Of a stretch of 64,000 nucleotides of DNA, positions 52,957-61,430 are shown piece by piece. Every line of letters begins with the position of its first letter. Within the stretch, counting starts at the first letter, position 1. This DNA comes from Roseibium sp. Sym1 (GTDB lineage Bacteria; Pseudomonadota; Alphaproteobacteria; Rhizobiales; Stappiaceae). Both the position numbers and the translations under genes were made by a program. A model generated the notes under the pieces. It was not told the origin of the DNA and did no database searches. It saw only the letters and a program-made list of their open reading frames with translations. Location: contig NZ_CP114786.1 in NCBI RefSeq assembly GCF_027359675.1, positions 4,314,501-4,378,500 on the forward strand, in the 5' to 3' direction.

Positions 52957-53633
52957 GGGCAGCCCTGCCTGTCGATCACCGGCATGCTGACACCGTCCAG
53001 AGCGGCGCCGGTCGTGACCGGAGCGTCATACAGCCTCAGAACAAAACGCAGGCCGTCGCCGGCCTTGGCATTGGCAGCCAGCGGCAGCCAGTTGCCCGAG
53101 TGTGGTCGGCGCGCCGCGCTGATTTCGAAGGTTCCGTCCGGCGCGCGCAACAGCGTGTCGCTTGCAAGGTTGACCCGGCCGGGCAGGGTGTCGACGAGCC
53201 GTCCATGACCGTCGACCGCGGTCAGTGTCCACAGCCGCGCGGACGGGGTCTGGCCCGCGATCCGGTAGATGCAGGTCGGATCCAGCTGGTGGCCGGCGCT
53301 GTCCTTGCGGGCGACCAGGGCGAGGCCTTCGCCGGAAGCCAGTGGAATGACCGCGCCACGGGTATAGATCGCCACGGAATAAGGATCGGCTTCGGCCGTG
53401 CCCGCCTTGGGATAGGCATGCCAGGGTCCAATGGTCACCGCATTGAGCGGTTCCTCGCGCTCGATGATGAGATAGGCGGAGCTGATACCCAGAAGAGCTG
53501 CCAGCAGCACCACCAGCGTGACGGTGGCCAGCGTGCGCAGGGGATGGCTGCGGTAAGGCCGGATTGCCCGCGGCAGATCGGTGTCGAGCCAGTTCGTCTC
53601 GCCATGGATGGAGCGCAAGGATGTTTCGCTCAT
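52953..53633 (-). CDS. DUF1214 domain-containing membrane-anchored protein
   Basis: 226 residues: cytoplasmic start, one helix (about 35-56) and a periplasmic DUF1214 domain with NWLPLAANAKAGDGLRFVLR then LYD as its C-terminal signature. It overlaps the PBP1 stop and the DUF1254 start by 4 nt each. Physical pairing with the DUF1254 protein is inferred from domain fusions elsewhere. Confidence 0.87.
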   Translation of the reverse strand: MSETSLRSIHGETNWLDTDLPRAIRPYRSHPLRTLATVTLVVLLAALLGISSAYLIIEREEPLNAVTIGPWHAYPKAGTAEADPYSVAIYTRGAVIPLASGEGLALVARKDSAGHQLDPTCIYRIAGQTPSARLWTLTAVDGHGRLVDTLPGRVNLASDTLLRAPDGTFEISAARRPHSGNWLPLAANAKAGDGLRFVLRLYDAPVTTGAALDGVSMPVIDRQGCP

Positions 53634-55834
53634 TGCACCGCCACGGCGTTGGTGTCGGCCGGGACCGGCGCGCGGGCGCTTTGCCGTCCCAGCAGCTGTC
53701 GCAGGTCCTGGCCGATTCGGAGCAGGAGGTCCTGGGTGCGCCGTTTCAGGACGCGCGGCTGTGCCGTTTCCGTTTCCTTGTCGGTCTGCCGGGACGGGGC
53801 CGTACGTGCCAGGCGTGGCAGGTTCTCCGCGTCGACACCCGGCATGCGCGCGAGTTCGATGCCGTTGTGCGCAAACTCGTTGTATTTTTGCCAGGTCATG
53901 GCGGGCAAACTGCCACCCGTGACCCGCCGCGTCGATGAGAAATCGTCATTGCCGAACCAGACGGCAGTCGCGAAATTGCCGGTATAGCCAACGAACCAGG
54001 CGTCGCGGTAGGCATTGGTGGTGCCGGTCTTGCCGGCAGCGACAACGCCATCGATCCGCGCCCTGCGGGCCGTTCCGGCCTCGACCACGTTGACCAGGAT
54101 ATCATTCATCTGGTGGACCTTGTCCTCCGGCAGCACACGCACCGGTGCAGGTTCATCGCGGTCGCGCTGGTAGAGCACCTTGCCGTTGCTGTTCTTGACT
54201 TCAAGGATGGCATAGGCGGGGGCCTTGAAGCCGCCATTGGCGAAAGTGGAATAGGACGAGGCCATGTCGATGACGGAAACCTCCGACGAGCCGATCGGCA
54301 GGGAAATCGAATTTTCCAGCTCGTGGGTGAGGCCCATGGCATAGGCGGTCTCGATGATCTTCTCGCGGCCGAAATCCAGCGACAGGCGCACCGGGATCGT
54401 GTTGATCGATTTGGTCAGCGCAAGTCTCAGCGTGACCGGGCCGCGGTAACTCCTGTTGTAGTTCTTCGGCGACCAGTTCCCGATCCACACAGGCCTGTCC
54501 GAAACGATGCTCTCGGGCTCGTATCCGTTCATGAAGGCCGTCATGTAGACAAAGGGTTTGAAGGAAGAGCCCGGCTGGCGCAGGGCATTCACGGCCCGGT
54601 TGAACTGGCTCTCGCCGTAGGATCGGCCACCGACCATTGCGACCACGGCGCCGTCGGGAATCATGGAGACCAGCGCGGCTTCGCTGGCATCGCGCAGCTT
54701 GCCGTTTTCCCTGAGGATCGTTTCAACGGCAAGATCCGCCTGCCGCTGCAAGGCAGGGTCGAGCGTGGTGCGCACGGTGACGATGCGGTCCCGGGACAGC
54801 GCGGGGTTGCGCCGCGCGAGTTTCTTCACCTCGTCGAGTGCCCAGTCGAGGAAATATTCCGGAAGCTGCTCCTGCGAGCGGTCAACCGCCAACGCGGGAT
54901 TGCGGCGGGCGCCGATCACCTGGCCCTCGGTCAGCAGGCGTGCCTGGACCATGTTGGTCAGCACCTCGTTGGCACGGGCTCGCGCCGCAGGCAGGTTGAT
55001 ATGCGGCGCATATTTGCCCGGAGCCTTGAACAGGCCGGCCAGCATGGCGCTTTCGGACAGGGTCAGTTCGCGCACGTTCTTGTTGAAATAGAACTCCGAG
55101 GCGGCGGTCACGCCGAAGACGCCGCCGCCCATATAGGCGCGGTCCAGATAGAGTTTCAGGATTTCCTGCTTCGTCAGGTTGGCTTCCAGCCAGAGCGCCA
55201 GATAGGCCTCCTTGATCTTGCGGCTGAGGCTGCGCTCATTGGTGAGGAAGAGGTTCTTGGCGAGCTGCTGGGTCAGGGTCGATCCGCCCTGGACCACGCC
55301 GCCTGCGCGGGCATTTTCCACCATGGCACGGAAGGTGCCGAAAAAATCGATGCCGAAGTGGCTGAAGAAGCGCCGGTCTTCCGTTGCCAGCGTTGCCTTG
55401 ATCATCGAATCGGGAATTTCCTCCAGCGGCACGCTGTCATTGAGGACAATGCCACGGCGGCCGATTTCCTTGCCGAAGCGGTCGAGGAAGGTCACGGCGA
55501 AGTCGTCGGTGGTCTTCCAGTCGGCATAGCGCGTGGCCTCGAAGGCCGGTTGCGCAAACGCCAGCACGACGATGAAACCCGCCAGGCCATAGGTCAGCCC
55601 CTCGGAAGAGACTTCGGCCAGAAAGCGCCAGATCCCCTTGGCGCGGAACCGCCGCAAGAACGCGTCATATCCCTCGAACACGCGGCGAAGCGCGGCCCCC
55701 ATCCTCCACAGCGCGGTGTCGACAAAGGCATCGATCCCGAGGAAGAACCGGCGAATCCTGTGCCGCTTGACCGGAGGCTCTGCGGCCGGAGCCTCGGAAG
55801 GGCCGGTGTCTTGTGGATGCGGGTTGTCCGTCAC
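53630..55834 (-). CDS. Class A penicillin-binding protein (PBP1-type)
   Basis: 734-residue bifunctional peptidoglycan synthase. One membrane helix (near residues 80-100) is followed by the GT51 transglycosylase domain with catalytic Glu in ATEDRRFFSHFGID and GGSTLTQQLAKNLFL. The transpeptidase domain has the nucleophile Ser and Lys in RQPGSSFKPFVYM, the SxN-type TKSINT and KTGTTNAYRDAWFVGYTG. It acts in the periplasm on lipid II. GTG 55834 follows GGAG (11 nt); a TTG 18 codons upstream is the alternative. First gene of the PBP1 - DUF1214 - DUF1254 operon. Confidence 0.94.
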   Translation of the reverse strand: MTDNPHPQDTGPSEAPAAEPPVKRHRIRRFFLGIDAFVDTALWRMGAALRRVFEGYDAFLRRFRAKGIWRFLAEVSSEGLTYGLAGFIVVLAFAQPAFEATRYADWKTTDDFAVTFLDRFGKEIGRRGIVLNDSVPLEEIPDSMIKATLATEDRRFFSHFGIDFFGTFRAMVENARAGGVVQGGSTLTQQLAKNLFLTNERSLSRKIKEAYLALWLEANLTKQEILKLYLDRAYMGGGVFGVTAASEFYFNKNVRELTLSESAMLAGLFKAPGKYAPHINLPAARARANEVLTNMVQARLLTEGQVIGARRNPALAVDRSQEQLPEYFLDWALDEVKKLARRNPALSRDRIVTVRTTLDPALQRQADLAVETILRENGKLRDASEAALVSMIPDGAVVAMVGGRSYGESQFNRAVNALRQPGSSFKPFVYMTAFMNGYEPESIVSDRPVWIGNWSPKNYNRSYRGPVTLRLALTKSINTIPVRLSLDFGREKIIETAYAMGLTHELENSISLPIGSSEVSVIDMASSYSTFANGGFKAPAYAILEVKNSNGKVLYQRDRDEPAPVRVLPEDKVHQMNDILVNVVEAGTARRARIDGVVAAGKTGTTNAYRDAWFVGYTGNFATAVWFGNDDFSSTRRVTGGSLPAMTWQKYNEFAHNGIELARMPGVDAENLPRLARTAPSRQTDKETETAQPRVLKRRTQDLLLRIGQDLRQLLGRQSARAPVPADTNAVAVQ

Positions 55835-56052
55835 GCGAACAGTGTCTCCGGGTCGATTGGGGCTGGTCCAAATTAGCGGTTTTTCCAATCAAGGAAAACC
55901 GGTCAATCTTCCGGACCATGTGATTCCAGTTTAGCGATATTTCCCGGAAAAAGCCTTCTTTTCAAACACTATTCAACACCTGCAACTTGTCGCGGCAGAC
56001 CCGGCATGCTAGGCGCCGGTCAGACGCGGCACCCAAAAGGCACCAATTACCG

Positions 56053-56526
56053 ATGAGCGCAAACGACAATGCGGAGGCGCTTCCTTTCTGGAAGACGAAG
56101 ACGCTGGACGACATGAGCGGTGCGGAATGGGAATCGCTGTGCGACGGCTGTGCCCGGTGCTGCCTGAACAAGCTGGAAGACTGGGACACGGGCGAGATCG
56201 TGTGGACCGATGTCGCCTGCACGCTTCTGGATGGCGACAGCTGCCGCTGCCGGGACTATGCCAATCGCGCAAAAACCGTGCCCGATTGCATTCAGTTGAC
56301 GCCGAAAGAGGTCAGAACACTTTCCTGGCTTCCGCCCACTTGCGCCTACCGCCTCGTGTCGGAGAACCGGGACCTTTACTGGTGGCATCCGCTGGTTTCA
56401 GGGGATCCGGAAACGGTCCATCAGGCCGGCATATCGGTCCGCGGCCGAACGGTGCCGGAGGACGGGATGGCCCTGGAAGACTACGAGCACCACGTGGTCT
56501 CCTGGCCGGGCGAGAGTCCCGACTAG
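56053..56526 (+). CDS. YcgN-like cysteine-cluster protein (UPF0260)
   Basis: 157 residues. [20 protein letters not shown], then [20 protein letters not shown] and [20 protein letters not shown], form the cysteine-cluster (YkgJ-type) motif expected to bind Zn or an Fe-S cluster. GCAYRLV-like [20 protein letters not shown] is the UPF0260 C-terminal signature. Function unknown. ATG 56053 is used; an in-frame start 22 codons upstream has no ribosome-binding site. Confidence 0.92.
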   Translation: MSANDNAEALPFWKTKTLDDMSGAEWESLCDGCARCCLNKLEDWDTGEIVWTDVACTLLDGDSCRCRDYANRAKTVPDCIQLTPKEVRTLSWLPPTCAYRLVSENRDLYWWHPLVSGDPETVHQAGISVRGRTVPEDGMALEDYEHHVVSWPGESPD

Positions 56527-56571
56527 GCTGGAGTGACAAGGCCCTGACCGGCCGGCTGGGCCCGGAGGATG

Positions 56572-57192
56572 TCAGCCGTCCGAAATCAGGAAGGCTTCCA
56601 CATGCCGGCGCAGGCGCGCCTCCAGGGACTTGGGGTCCGTCAATTGGTGGCTTTTCAGCAGAATGGCTCCATGGATCATGAAGGCAATCAGCCCGTCGAC
56701 CAGTTCTGCCGGCTGCCTGTCCCGGCGCAGGCGAGGCTGCAGCGTCGGTGATTGCTGCCAGACCGTGAGGAAATCCGCCAGGTCCGCGTCCAGTCCGTCA
56801 AGCGTGGCGACGAACTCTTCGGCACAATTCGGTTTGGTGACGCCGATGTTGTCCAGGAACAACCGCAGGATTGTCGGACTGTCGGTGATCACGGACACAA
56901 GGGCCATCATGCGCCGGGTGACCAGGCCGACCGGATCGGCGATGTGTTCGGCCTGGCCTGTATCCACCGCGGCTGTCGCGCGCAGGGCGTTCAGCCGGTC
57001 GAGCAGAACGTGGGACAACAGCCCGTCCATGTCGCCAAAATGCGCAAACACCGTGCCCTTGGCCACGCCGGCCTCTTTGGCAATCGCGTCGGCGGTGACC
57101 AGTTCCAAGCCATGCTTCTGACTGAGATCACGGGCTGCCGCCAGCAATCGTGCGCGCGTGGCAATGCTGCGTTGCTGTGGTTTGCGTGTCAT
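56572..57192 (-). CDS. TetR-family transcriptional regulator
   Basis: 206-residue regulator. The helix-turn-helix is at about 7-55 (ATRARLLAAARDLSQKHGLE, then DAIAKEAGVAKGTVFAHFGD), with a ligand-binding all-helical domain after it. It is divergent from a quinone-reductase-like gene. Two near-identical dyads in the 122-bp gap fit autoregulation and control of the reductase. The ligand is probably a quinone or other small electrophile (inference). Confidence 0.93.
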   Translation of the reverse strand: MTRKPQQRSIATRARLLAAARDLSQKHGLELVTADAIAKEAGVAKGTVFAHFGDMDGLLSHVLLDRLNALRATAAVDTGQAEHIADPVGLVTRRMMALVSVITDSPTILRLFLDNIGVTKPNCAEEFVATLDGLDADLADFLTVWQQSPTLQPRLRRDRQPAELVDGLIAFMIHGAILLKSHQLTDPKSLEARLRRHVEAFLISDG

Positions 57193-57207
57193 GAAACCTC
57201 ATTAAAA

Positions 57208-57221
57208 TTGACCGTGGTCAA
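57208..57221. promoter_or_regulatory. TetR operator, proximal to tetR gene
   Basis: TTGACCGTGGTCAA is a perfect 6-bp-arm dyad around GT, 15 bp before the tetR start. It matches the second site at 57260-57271. Confidence 0.7.
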
Positions 57222-57259
57222 AAAATATCTTGACGCATCTGTATAACGCTGTCAAAAAC

Positions 57260-57271
57260 TGACCGCGGTCA
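57260..57271. promoter_or_regulatory. TetR operator, proximal to reductase gene
   Basis: TGACCGCGGTCA is a perfect 12-bp palindrome sharing TGACCGYGGTCA with the site at 57208-57221, 43 bp before the reductase start. Confidence 0.7.
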
Positions 57272-57314
57272 ATTTTTTGAATTGCCGTGACCACTAACAG
57301 ACATGGGAAGTGAT

Positions 57315-57893
57315 ATGACACGCATACTTGTCCTGGACGGACATCCAGCCGATGGCGCGTTCTGCGGTGCCCTCGCCAAGGCTTACGCAGGCCAGGCAAC
57401 GGATAAAGGGCACGATGTCAGGCTCCGGCACCTGTCGGCCATGGCATTCGATCCCGATTTCGGCGTCTCGAGTTTCAGGGATGCCAAACCGCTGGAACCG
57501 GATCTTGAAGCGATCTGGGAGGATATCGGATGGTGCCAGCATTTCGTCGTGGCGCATCCGTTGTGGTGGGGGGGCATGCCGGCCAAGCTGAAAGGCCTTT
57601 TCGACAGGATTCTGTTGCCCGGGGCCGCATTCAAGTATGTCAGCGGCAAACCCCTGCCGGAGAAGCTGCTCAAGGGGCGCACGGCGGAGGTTCTCGTGAC
57701 TTCCGATACGCCCGGCTGGTATTTCCGCTGGATATACGGTTCAGGCGTCAGAAAGCAGACCGAGAAGCAGATCCTCGACTTTTGCGGCCTGAAACCGAAG
57801 GGCTATCACATGTTCTCGCCCATTCGCGGATCGGACGACAACGGACGGACAAAGATGCTTGCCCGTGCGGCTGGTCTCGGAGCGCGCGCGTGA
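57315..57893 (+). CDS. Flavodoxin-fold NAD(P)H:quinone oxidoreductase family protein
   Basis: 192 residues. MTRILVLDGHPADGAFCGAL opens the flavodoxin-like fold, and HFVVAHPLWWGGMPAKLKGL then FDRILLPG is the NQO1/KefF-type active-site segment; LVTSDTPGWYF contributes FMN/FAD contacts. Predicted two-electron quinone reduction in the cytoplasm. GGGAAG lies 4 nt before ATG 57315; ATG 57303 is the alternative. Controlled by the divergent TetR regulator. Confidence 0.9.
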   Translation: MTRILVLDGHPADGAFCGALAKAYAGQATDKGHDVRLRHLSAMAFDPDFGVSSFRDAKPLEPDLEAIWEDIGWCQHFVVAHPLWWGGMPAKLKGLFDRILLPGAAFKYVSGKPLPEKLLKGRTAEVLVTSDTPGWYFRWIYGSGVRKQTEKQILDFCGLKPKGYHMFSPIRGSDDNGRTKMLARAAGLGARA

Positions 57894-57906
57894 TCCCGCA
57901 TAAATA

Positions 57907-59391
57907 CTATTTCCCTGCCGCCGCCCCGTCGGCAACGGCCTGCCGGTGTTTGTGCTCGTTCGAAAAGACAAGATAATACTGATAGATGTTGCCGACGTAG
58001 TCGACCGGCTGCCGGCCGATCTCGGAGGCAACAATCCATTCCACGTTGCCGAACCATTTGTCCGGATCATATCCGTGTTTGCGGGCTTTCTCGCGCAGCC
58101 GTTCGAAGCGGCTGGGCCCGGCGTTGTAGGCGGCCAGGGCGAAAAACGCCTGATTGGCTTCCTTGGTTTTCAATCCCGGAAAATAGTGGTCTGCCAGAAA
58201 ACGCAGGTACTTGACGCCGGCATGGACATTCTTGTCCGCGTCCGCATCGATCCCGTCGATATTGATCGGGCTGCCGGCGGCGGTTGCAGGCTTGATCTGC
58301 ATCAGTCCGACGGCACCCGCATTGCTGCGCGCCTTCGGATCAAACCGTGATTCCTGGAAACTCTGGGCGGCGATCAGCAGCCAGTCGACGCCGTATTCTG
58401 TGCCGTATTTCTGGAAGATCCCGCGAAAGTGGGCAAGCGCGCTCTGGTAGTCCTTCTTGCGCATGTCCTTCAGGTAGGTGGCTTCCTTCAGGTACCGCTT
58501 GAACAGGATATTGCCCAACAGTGTGCCTTTTTTGACCGTGGCCGCAAAACCGTTGACCTGCTCAAGGAGTTTCGGCGCGGCCTTGCGCACGGCGATCGCG
58601 ATTTCACCGTCCGTACGAACCGCTGCATCGGGGTGGATTTTCAGCCCGTCCAGCACCTGCAGCCACAAGTCTGCCTTGTGCCGGTCGACAATGACGGTCT
58701 CGACGGCTCCCGCCGATACCATTTCCAGCAGATCGTCGTCTTCCAGCTGTTCGTCGGCCGGGACAATTTCAACGGGTGCCTTGCCGGCCTTTTTCAGTGT
58801 TTCGTTCAGGGACTTGAGGCTTTGAAAATAGGAGGCCGACTTGCGCACGGTGATGCTTTTTCCCGACAGCGCCTGCGGAGAGGATATCGTGTCGACCGTG
58901 TCGGAGGTAACGGGAACTTCGTGAACCTGCGTCAGCAACGGAGCGGAAAAGGACACGAGGTCCTGGCGGTCCCTGGTGATGGTCAGGTTGCCGAGAGCGA
59001 TATCGCCGCGTCCTTGCGACAGATCGCTGAACAGGCGGTGCCGGGGGGTGGGGATCAGGACAAGCTTGGCATCGCGGACCTTTTTTCCATGCAGCTTGTG
59101 CAGATGCTTGTCGAACTCCGTCATCAGATCGACGGCGCTGCCACGCTGCACACCCTTGTCGATGAAATAGCCGGTTTTCGAGAACGGGATCAGGACCCGG
59201 ATATAGCCCCGTTTGATCAAGGCGTCGAAATCGCCGTCAAAGGGATCACGCAGCTTGTCTTCCAGGACTTTTTCCAGCCCGGTGCCCATGGCCTTTACAG
59301 TTGCGCCGCTTGCAACGAGGATCCCCGCGGCGAGAAGCAAGAAGGCGAGGTGAACGGCGTGGACGGATATTGCTCTGCGGCGCGGCTGCAT
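57907..59391 (-). CDS. MltF-like lytic transglycosylase with binding-protein domain
   Basis: 494 residues. N-terminal helix (about 8-30) followed by a family-3 solute-binding-like domain (about 60-300; RGYIRVLIPFSKTGYFIDKG) and a lytic transglycosylase domain (about 310-480) with the catalytic glutamate in AQSFQESRFDPKARSNAGAV and GLMQIKPATA. It cleaves peptidoglycan to 1,6-anhydromuropeptides in the periplasm; the first domain is a regulatory muropeptide sensor in MltF. ATG 59391 places the membrane helix at the N-terminus; GAGACAG lies upstream. Confidence 0.92.
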   Translation of the reverse strand: MQPRRRAISVHAVHLAFLLLAAGILVASGATVKAMGTGLEKVLEDKLRDPFDGDFDALIKRGYIRVLIPFSKTGYFIDKGVQRGSAVDLMTEFDKHLHKLHGKKVRDAKLVLIPTPRHRLFSDLSQGRGDIALGNLTITRDRQDLVSFSAPLLTQVHEVPVTSDTVDTISSPQALSGKSITVRKSASYFQSLKSLNETLKKAGKAPVEIVPADEQLEDDDLLEMVSAGAVETVIVDRHKADLWLQVLDGLKIHPDAAVRTDGEIAIAVRKAAPKLLEQVNGFAATVKKGTLLGNILFKRYLKEATYLKDMRKKDYQSALAHFRGIFQKYGTEYGVDWLLIAAQSFQESRFDPKARSNAGAVGLMQIKPATAAGSPINIDGIDADADKNVHAGVKYLRFLADHYFPGLKTKEANQAFFALAAYNAGPSRFERLREKARKHGYDPDKWFGNVEWIVASEIGRQPVDYVGNIYQYYLVFSNEHKHRQAVADGAAAGK

Positions 59392-59606
59392 TTTCTGTCT
59401 CGCGGGCTGTGACTGCTGCCGCAGTAAAAACGCGTAACCGGCGGGGATCAAGTCTGAACAGAAAACCGGCCTGCGGTTTGGTGGGGCCGGACCTTCAGCC
59501 GCTTCCGCCCGAAGGAACGCATCGGATGGTTTGGGGCGGTCTTCCGGGGAGGCGGCTGCCACACAAGGTGAAGGTCCGGTCGAACGCGCCGTGCGAGGAC
59601 TGCCCG

Positions 59607-60611
59607 TCAGCTTCCGAAGCGCTGCTGCCAGGTCGGCAACGGGTCTTCGGCCGCCGGAGTCGCGTGATAGATTCCCCTGGCGATCGCCCGTGCAAGGCAG
59701 GAGGCGGCCGAGGCGCCGAGCTGGACCATGTCTTCCAGTCCGTTTTCAAGCGCACGCTGGCCTGTCGACAGGGCAAAGACCAGGTCTCCGTCCAGCGGTG
59801 TGTGCGCCGGCCAAAGTGCCCGGGCAAGACCATCATGGGCCATGACGGCAAGGCGCTTGGCTTCTCCCTTGGTCAGCACCGCATCGGTCGCAACGGCGGC
59901 AATCGTGGTATTTGCGCCCGCTTTCAACCCGTCCAGCTTGGTACGCACCGTGGTGCAGTCGGCCGGCAGTGGATGTGCCGGGCCGCGGCCTCCGAATTCC
60001 GTTCCGACCTCGAACGGGGCGGCCCAGAAATGCGCGGTGTCGCCGACCGTGGCCCGCCCGAGGGCGTTGACGGCGACGATGGCGCCGACCGTTATGCCGT
60101 TGTCCAGGACCTGCGAGGCGGAGCCGAGCCCGCCCTTCAGGTTGGCGGTCGTCGCCCCCGTTCCGGCACCGACCGAGCCGAGCGCAAAATCGTGGCCGAT
60201 GGCGTCCAGCGCCGATCGTCCGAGATCGCGATAGGGCGCCGCCTGACCCCAGCTCTTGTCACCGCCGTTCAGAAGATCGAACAGGATGGCGGTCGGCACG
60301 ATCGGGACGCGGACCGGACCAACCTGGAAACCGTAACCCAGTTCGGCAAGGCGTCCCTGGACTCCGGCGCCGGCGTCCAAACCAAAGGCCGAACCGCCCG
60401 CCAGGACAATCGCGTCAATCCGGTCGACGGTCTGCTCGGGCTCGAGCAGAGCGATTTCACGGGTTCCCGGAGCACCGCCGTGAATGGCAACGGACGTCAC
60501 GGCCGCTTCATCGGGAACCAGCACGGTCGCACCGGATTTCAGGTCCTGATCGGATGCATTGCCGACCTTCAGGCCGGGGACATCGGTAATCAGATTGCGT
60601 TGGCCGATCAT
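59607..60611 (-). CDS. P1-family (DmpA/S58-type) self-processing peptidase
   Basis: 334 residues. LITDVPGLKVGNASDQDLKS opens the family, AIVLAGGSAFGLDAGAGVQG forms the early loop, and GSVGAGTGATTANLKGGLGS the glycine-rich segment. The autocatalytic cleavage and nucleophile are expected in GLKAGANTTIAAVATDAVLT. Relatives are aminopeptidases acting on D- or beta-amino-acid amides; the substrate here is unknown. It lies 52 nt behind the flavin reductase gene on the same strand, a possible two-gene unit. Confidence 0.92.
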   Translation of the reverse strand: MIGQRNLITDVPGLKVGNASDQDLKSGATVLVPDEAAVTSVAIHGGAPGTREIALLEPEQTVDRIDAIVLAGGSAFGLDAGAGVQGRLAELGYGFQVGPVRVPIVPTAILFDLLNGGDKSWGQAAPYRDLGRSALDAIGHDFALGSVGAGTGATTANLKGGLGSASQVLDNGITVGAIVAVNALGRATVGDTAHFWAAPFEVGTEFGGRGPAHPLPADCTTVRTKLDGLKAGANTTIAAVATDAVLTKGEAKRLAVMAHDGLARALWPAHTPLDGDLVFALSTGQRALENGLEDMVQLGASAASCLARAIARGIYHATPAAEDPLPTWQQRFGS

Positions 60612-60663
60612 GAAGGGGTCCCGTGAAACGATGCGGAGAGGGGAAAGTCTGCGCGCGCGGCGC

Positions 60664-61191
60664 TCAGGTGTCGAGGCTTTTGTAGCCGCGCCTGACGTAA
60701 AGCAGGGATTTGCCCGGATCGGTCATGCGCAGATCGGCAACGGTGCCGACGATGATGGAATGCGTGCCCATCTCCATGACCGTGTGAACTTCGCAATCGA
60801 CGCTGAGCCGCGCGCTGTCGAGGGCAGGGCAGCCGGTGGCGAGTTCCGTCCACTGACCCTTGGCGAACCGGTCGGGCATCTCCAGCTTGTCGCGTCCGGC
60901 GAAGGAATCGGAAATTGCCTCGTGATCGTCGCTCAGGGTGTTGAGGCAAAAACAGCGGTTTTCGAGAACCGCGTCGTGAATGCGGATTTCACGATTGAGG
61001 CAAATGAGAATGCTGGGCGGGTTGTCGCTGACCGAACAGGCGGCGGAGACGGTTGCGCCCATGCGTCCGGCCGGTCCGTCGGTGGTCACAACATGAACCG
61101 CGGCGGCAATGCGGCTCATGGCCTCGCGAAAGCTCGTGGTGTCCAGCGGCAGCCTGTCCTGTTCTTTCGGATCCGGCGGGGAAGAGGACAT
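60664..61191 (-). CDS. Flavin reductase family protein
   Basis: 175 residues with the FMN-binding split-barrel fold: FREAMSRIAAAVHVVTTDGP then AGRMGATVSAACSVSDNPPS is the flavin-reductase opening, and GTHSIIVGTVADLRM the central strand. It probably supplies reduced FMN to a two-component monooxygenase, which is not encoded nearby. AAGGAG lies 9-10 nt before ATG 61191. Confidence 0.92.
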   Translation of the reverse strand: MSSSPPDPKEQDRLPLDTTSFREAMSRIAAAVHVVTTDGPAGRMGATVSAACSVSDNPPSILICLNREIRIHDAVLENRCFCLNTLSDDHEAISDSFAGRDKLEMPDRFAKGQWTELATGCPALDSARLSVDCEVHTVMEMGTHSIIVGTVADLRMTDPGKSLLYVRRGYKSLDT

Positions 61192-61430
61192 TCATTCAGC
61201 TCCTTGGGCGCGCGGCGCGGGAATCAAATAGATCGATCGTGTACCGCGGAAGTTTAAGCGCGCCATGAGGTACTGCCTAGGCCTTCGGCCGGTCAAGCCG
61301 TCAGCCATGTTTCAAGATGGTTTATGGTGCCTGCCGGGACCAGCACCAGCAATTTGTAGGGCGGCGGATTGAGCTCGGTTCCTGCACGCGCTAGGGATAG
61401 GAGACAGACAACCGATTGCCGGAGTGGCGT

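Noticed and set aside
54113-55876. 587-codon plus-strand open frame opposite PBP1
   Set aside because: Antisense shadow of a gene with transglycosylase and transpeptidase motifs.
57230-57252. TTGACG ... TATAAC as a promoter between the TetR sites
   Set aside because: The elements are only 6 nt apart, far from the 16-18 nt needed.
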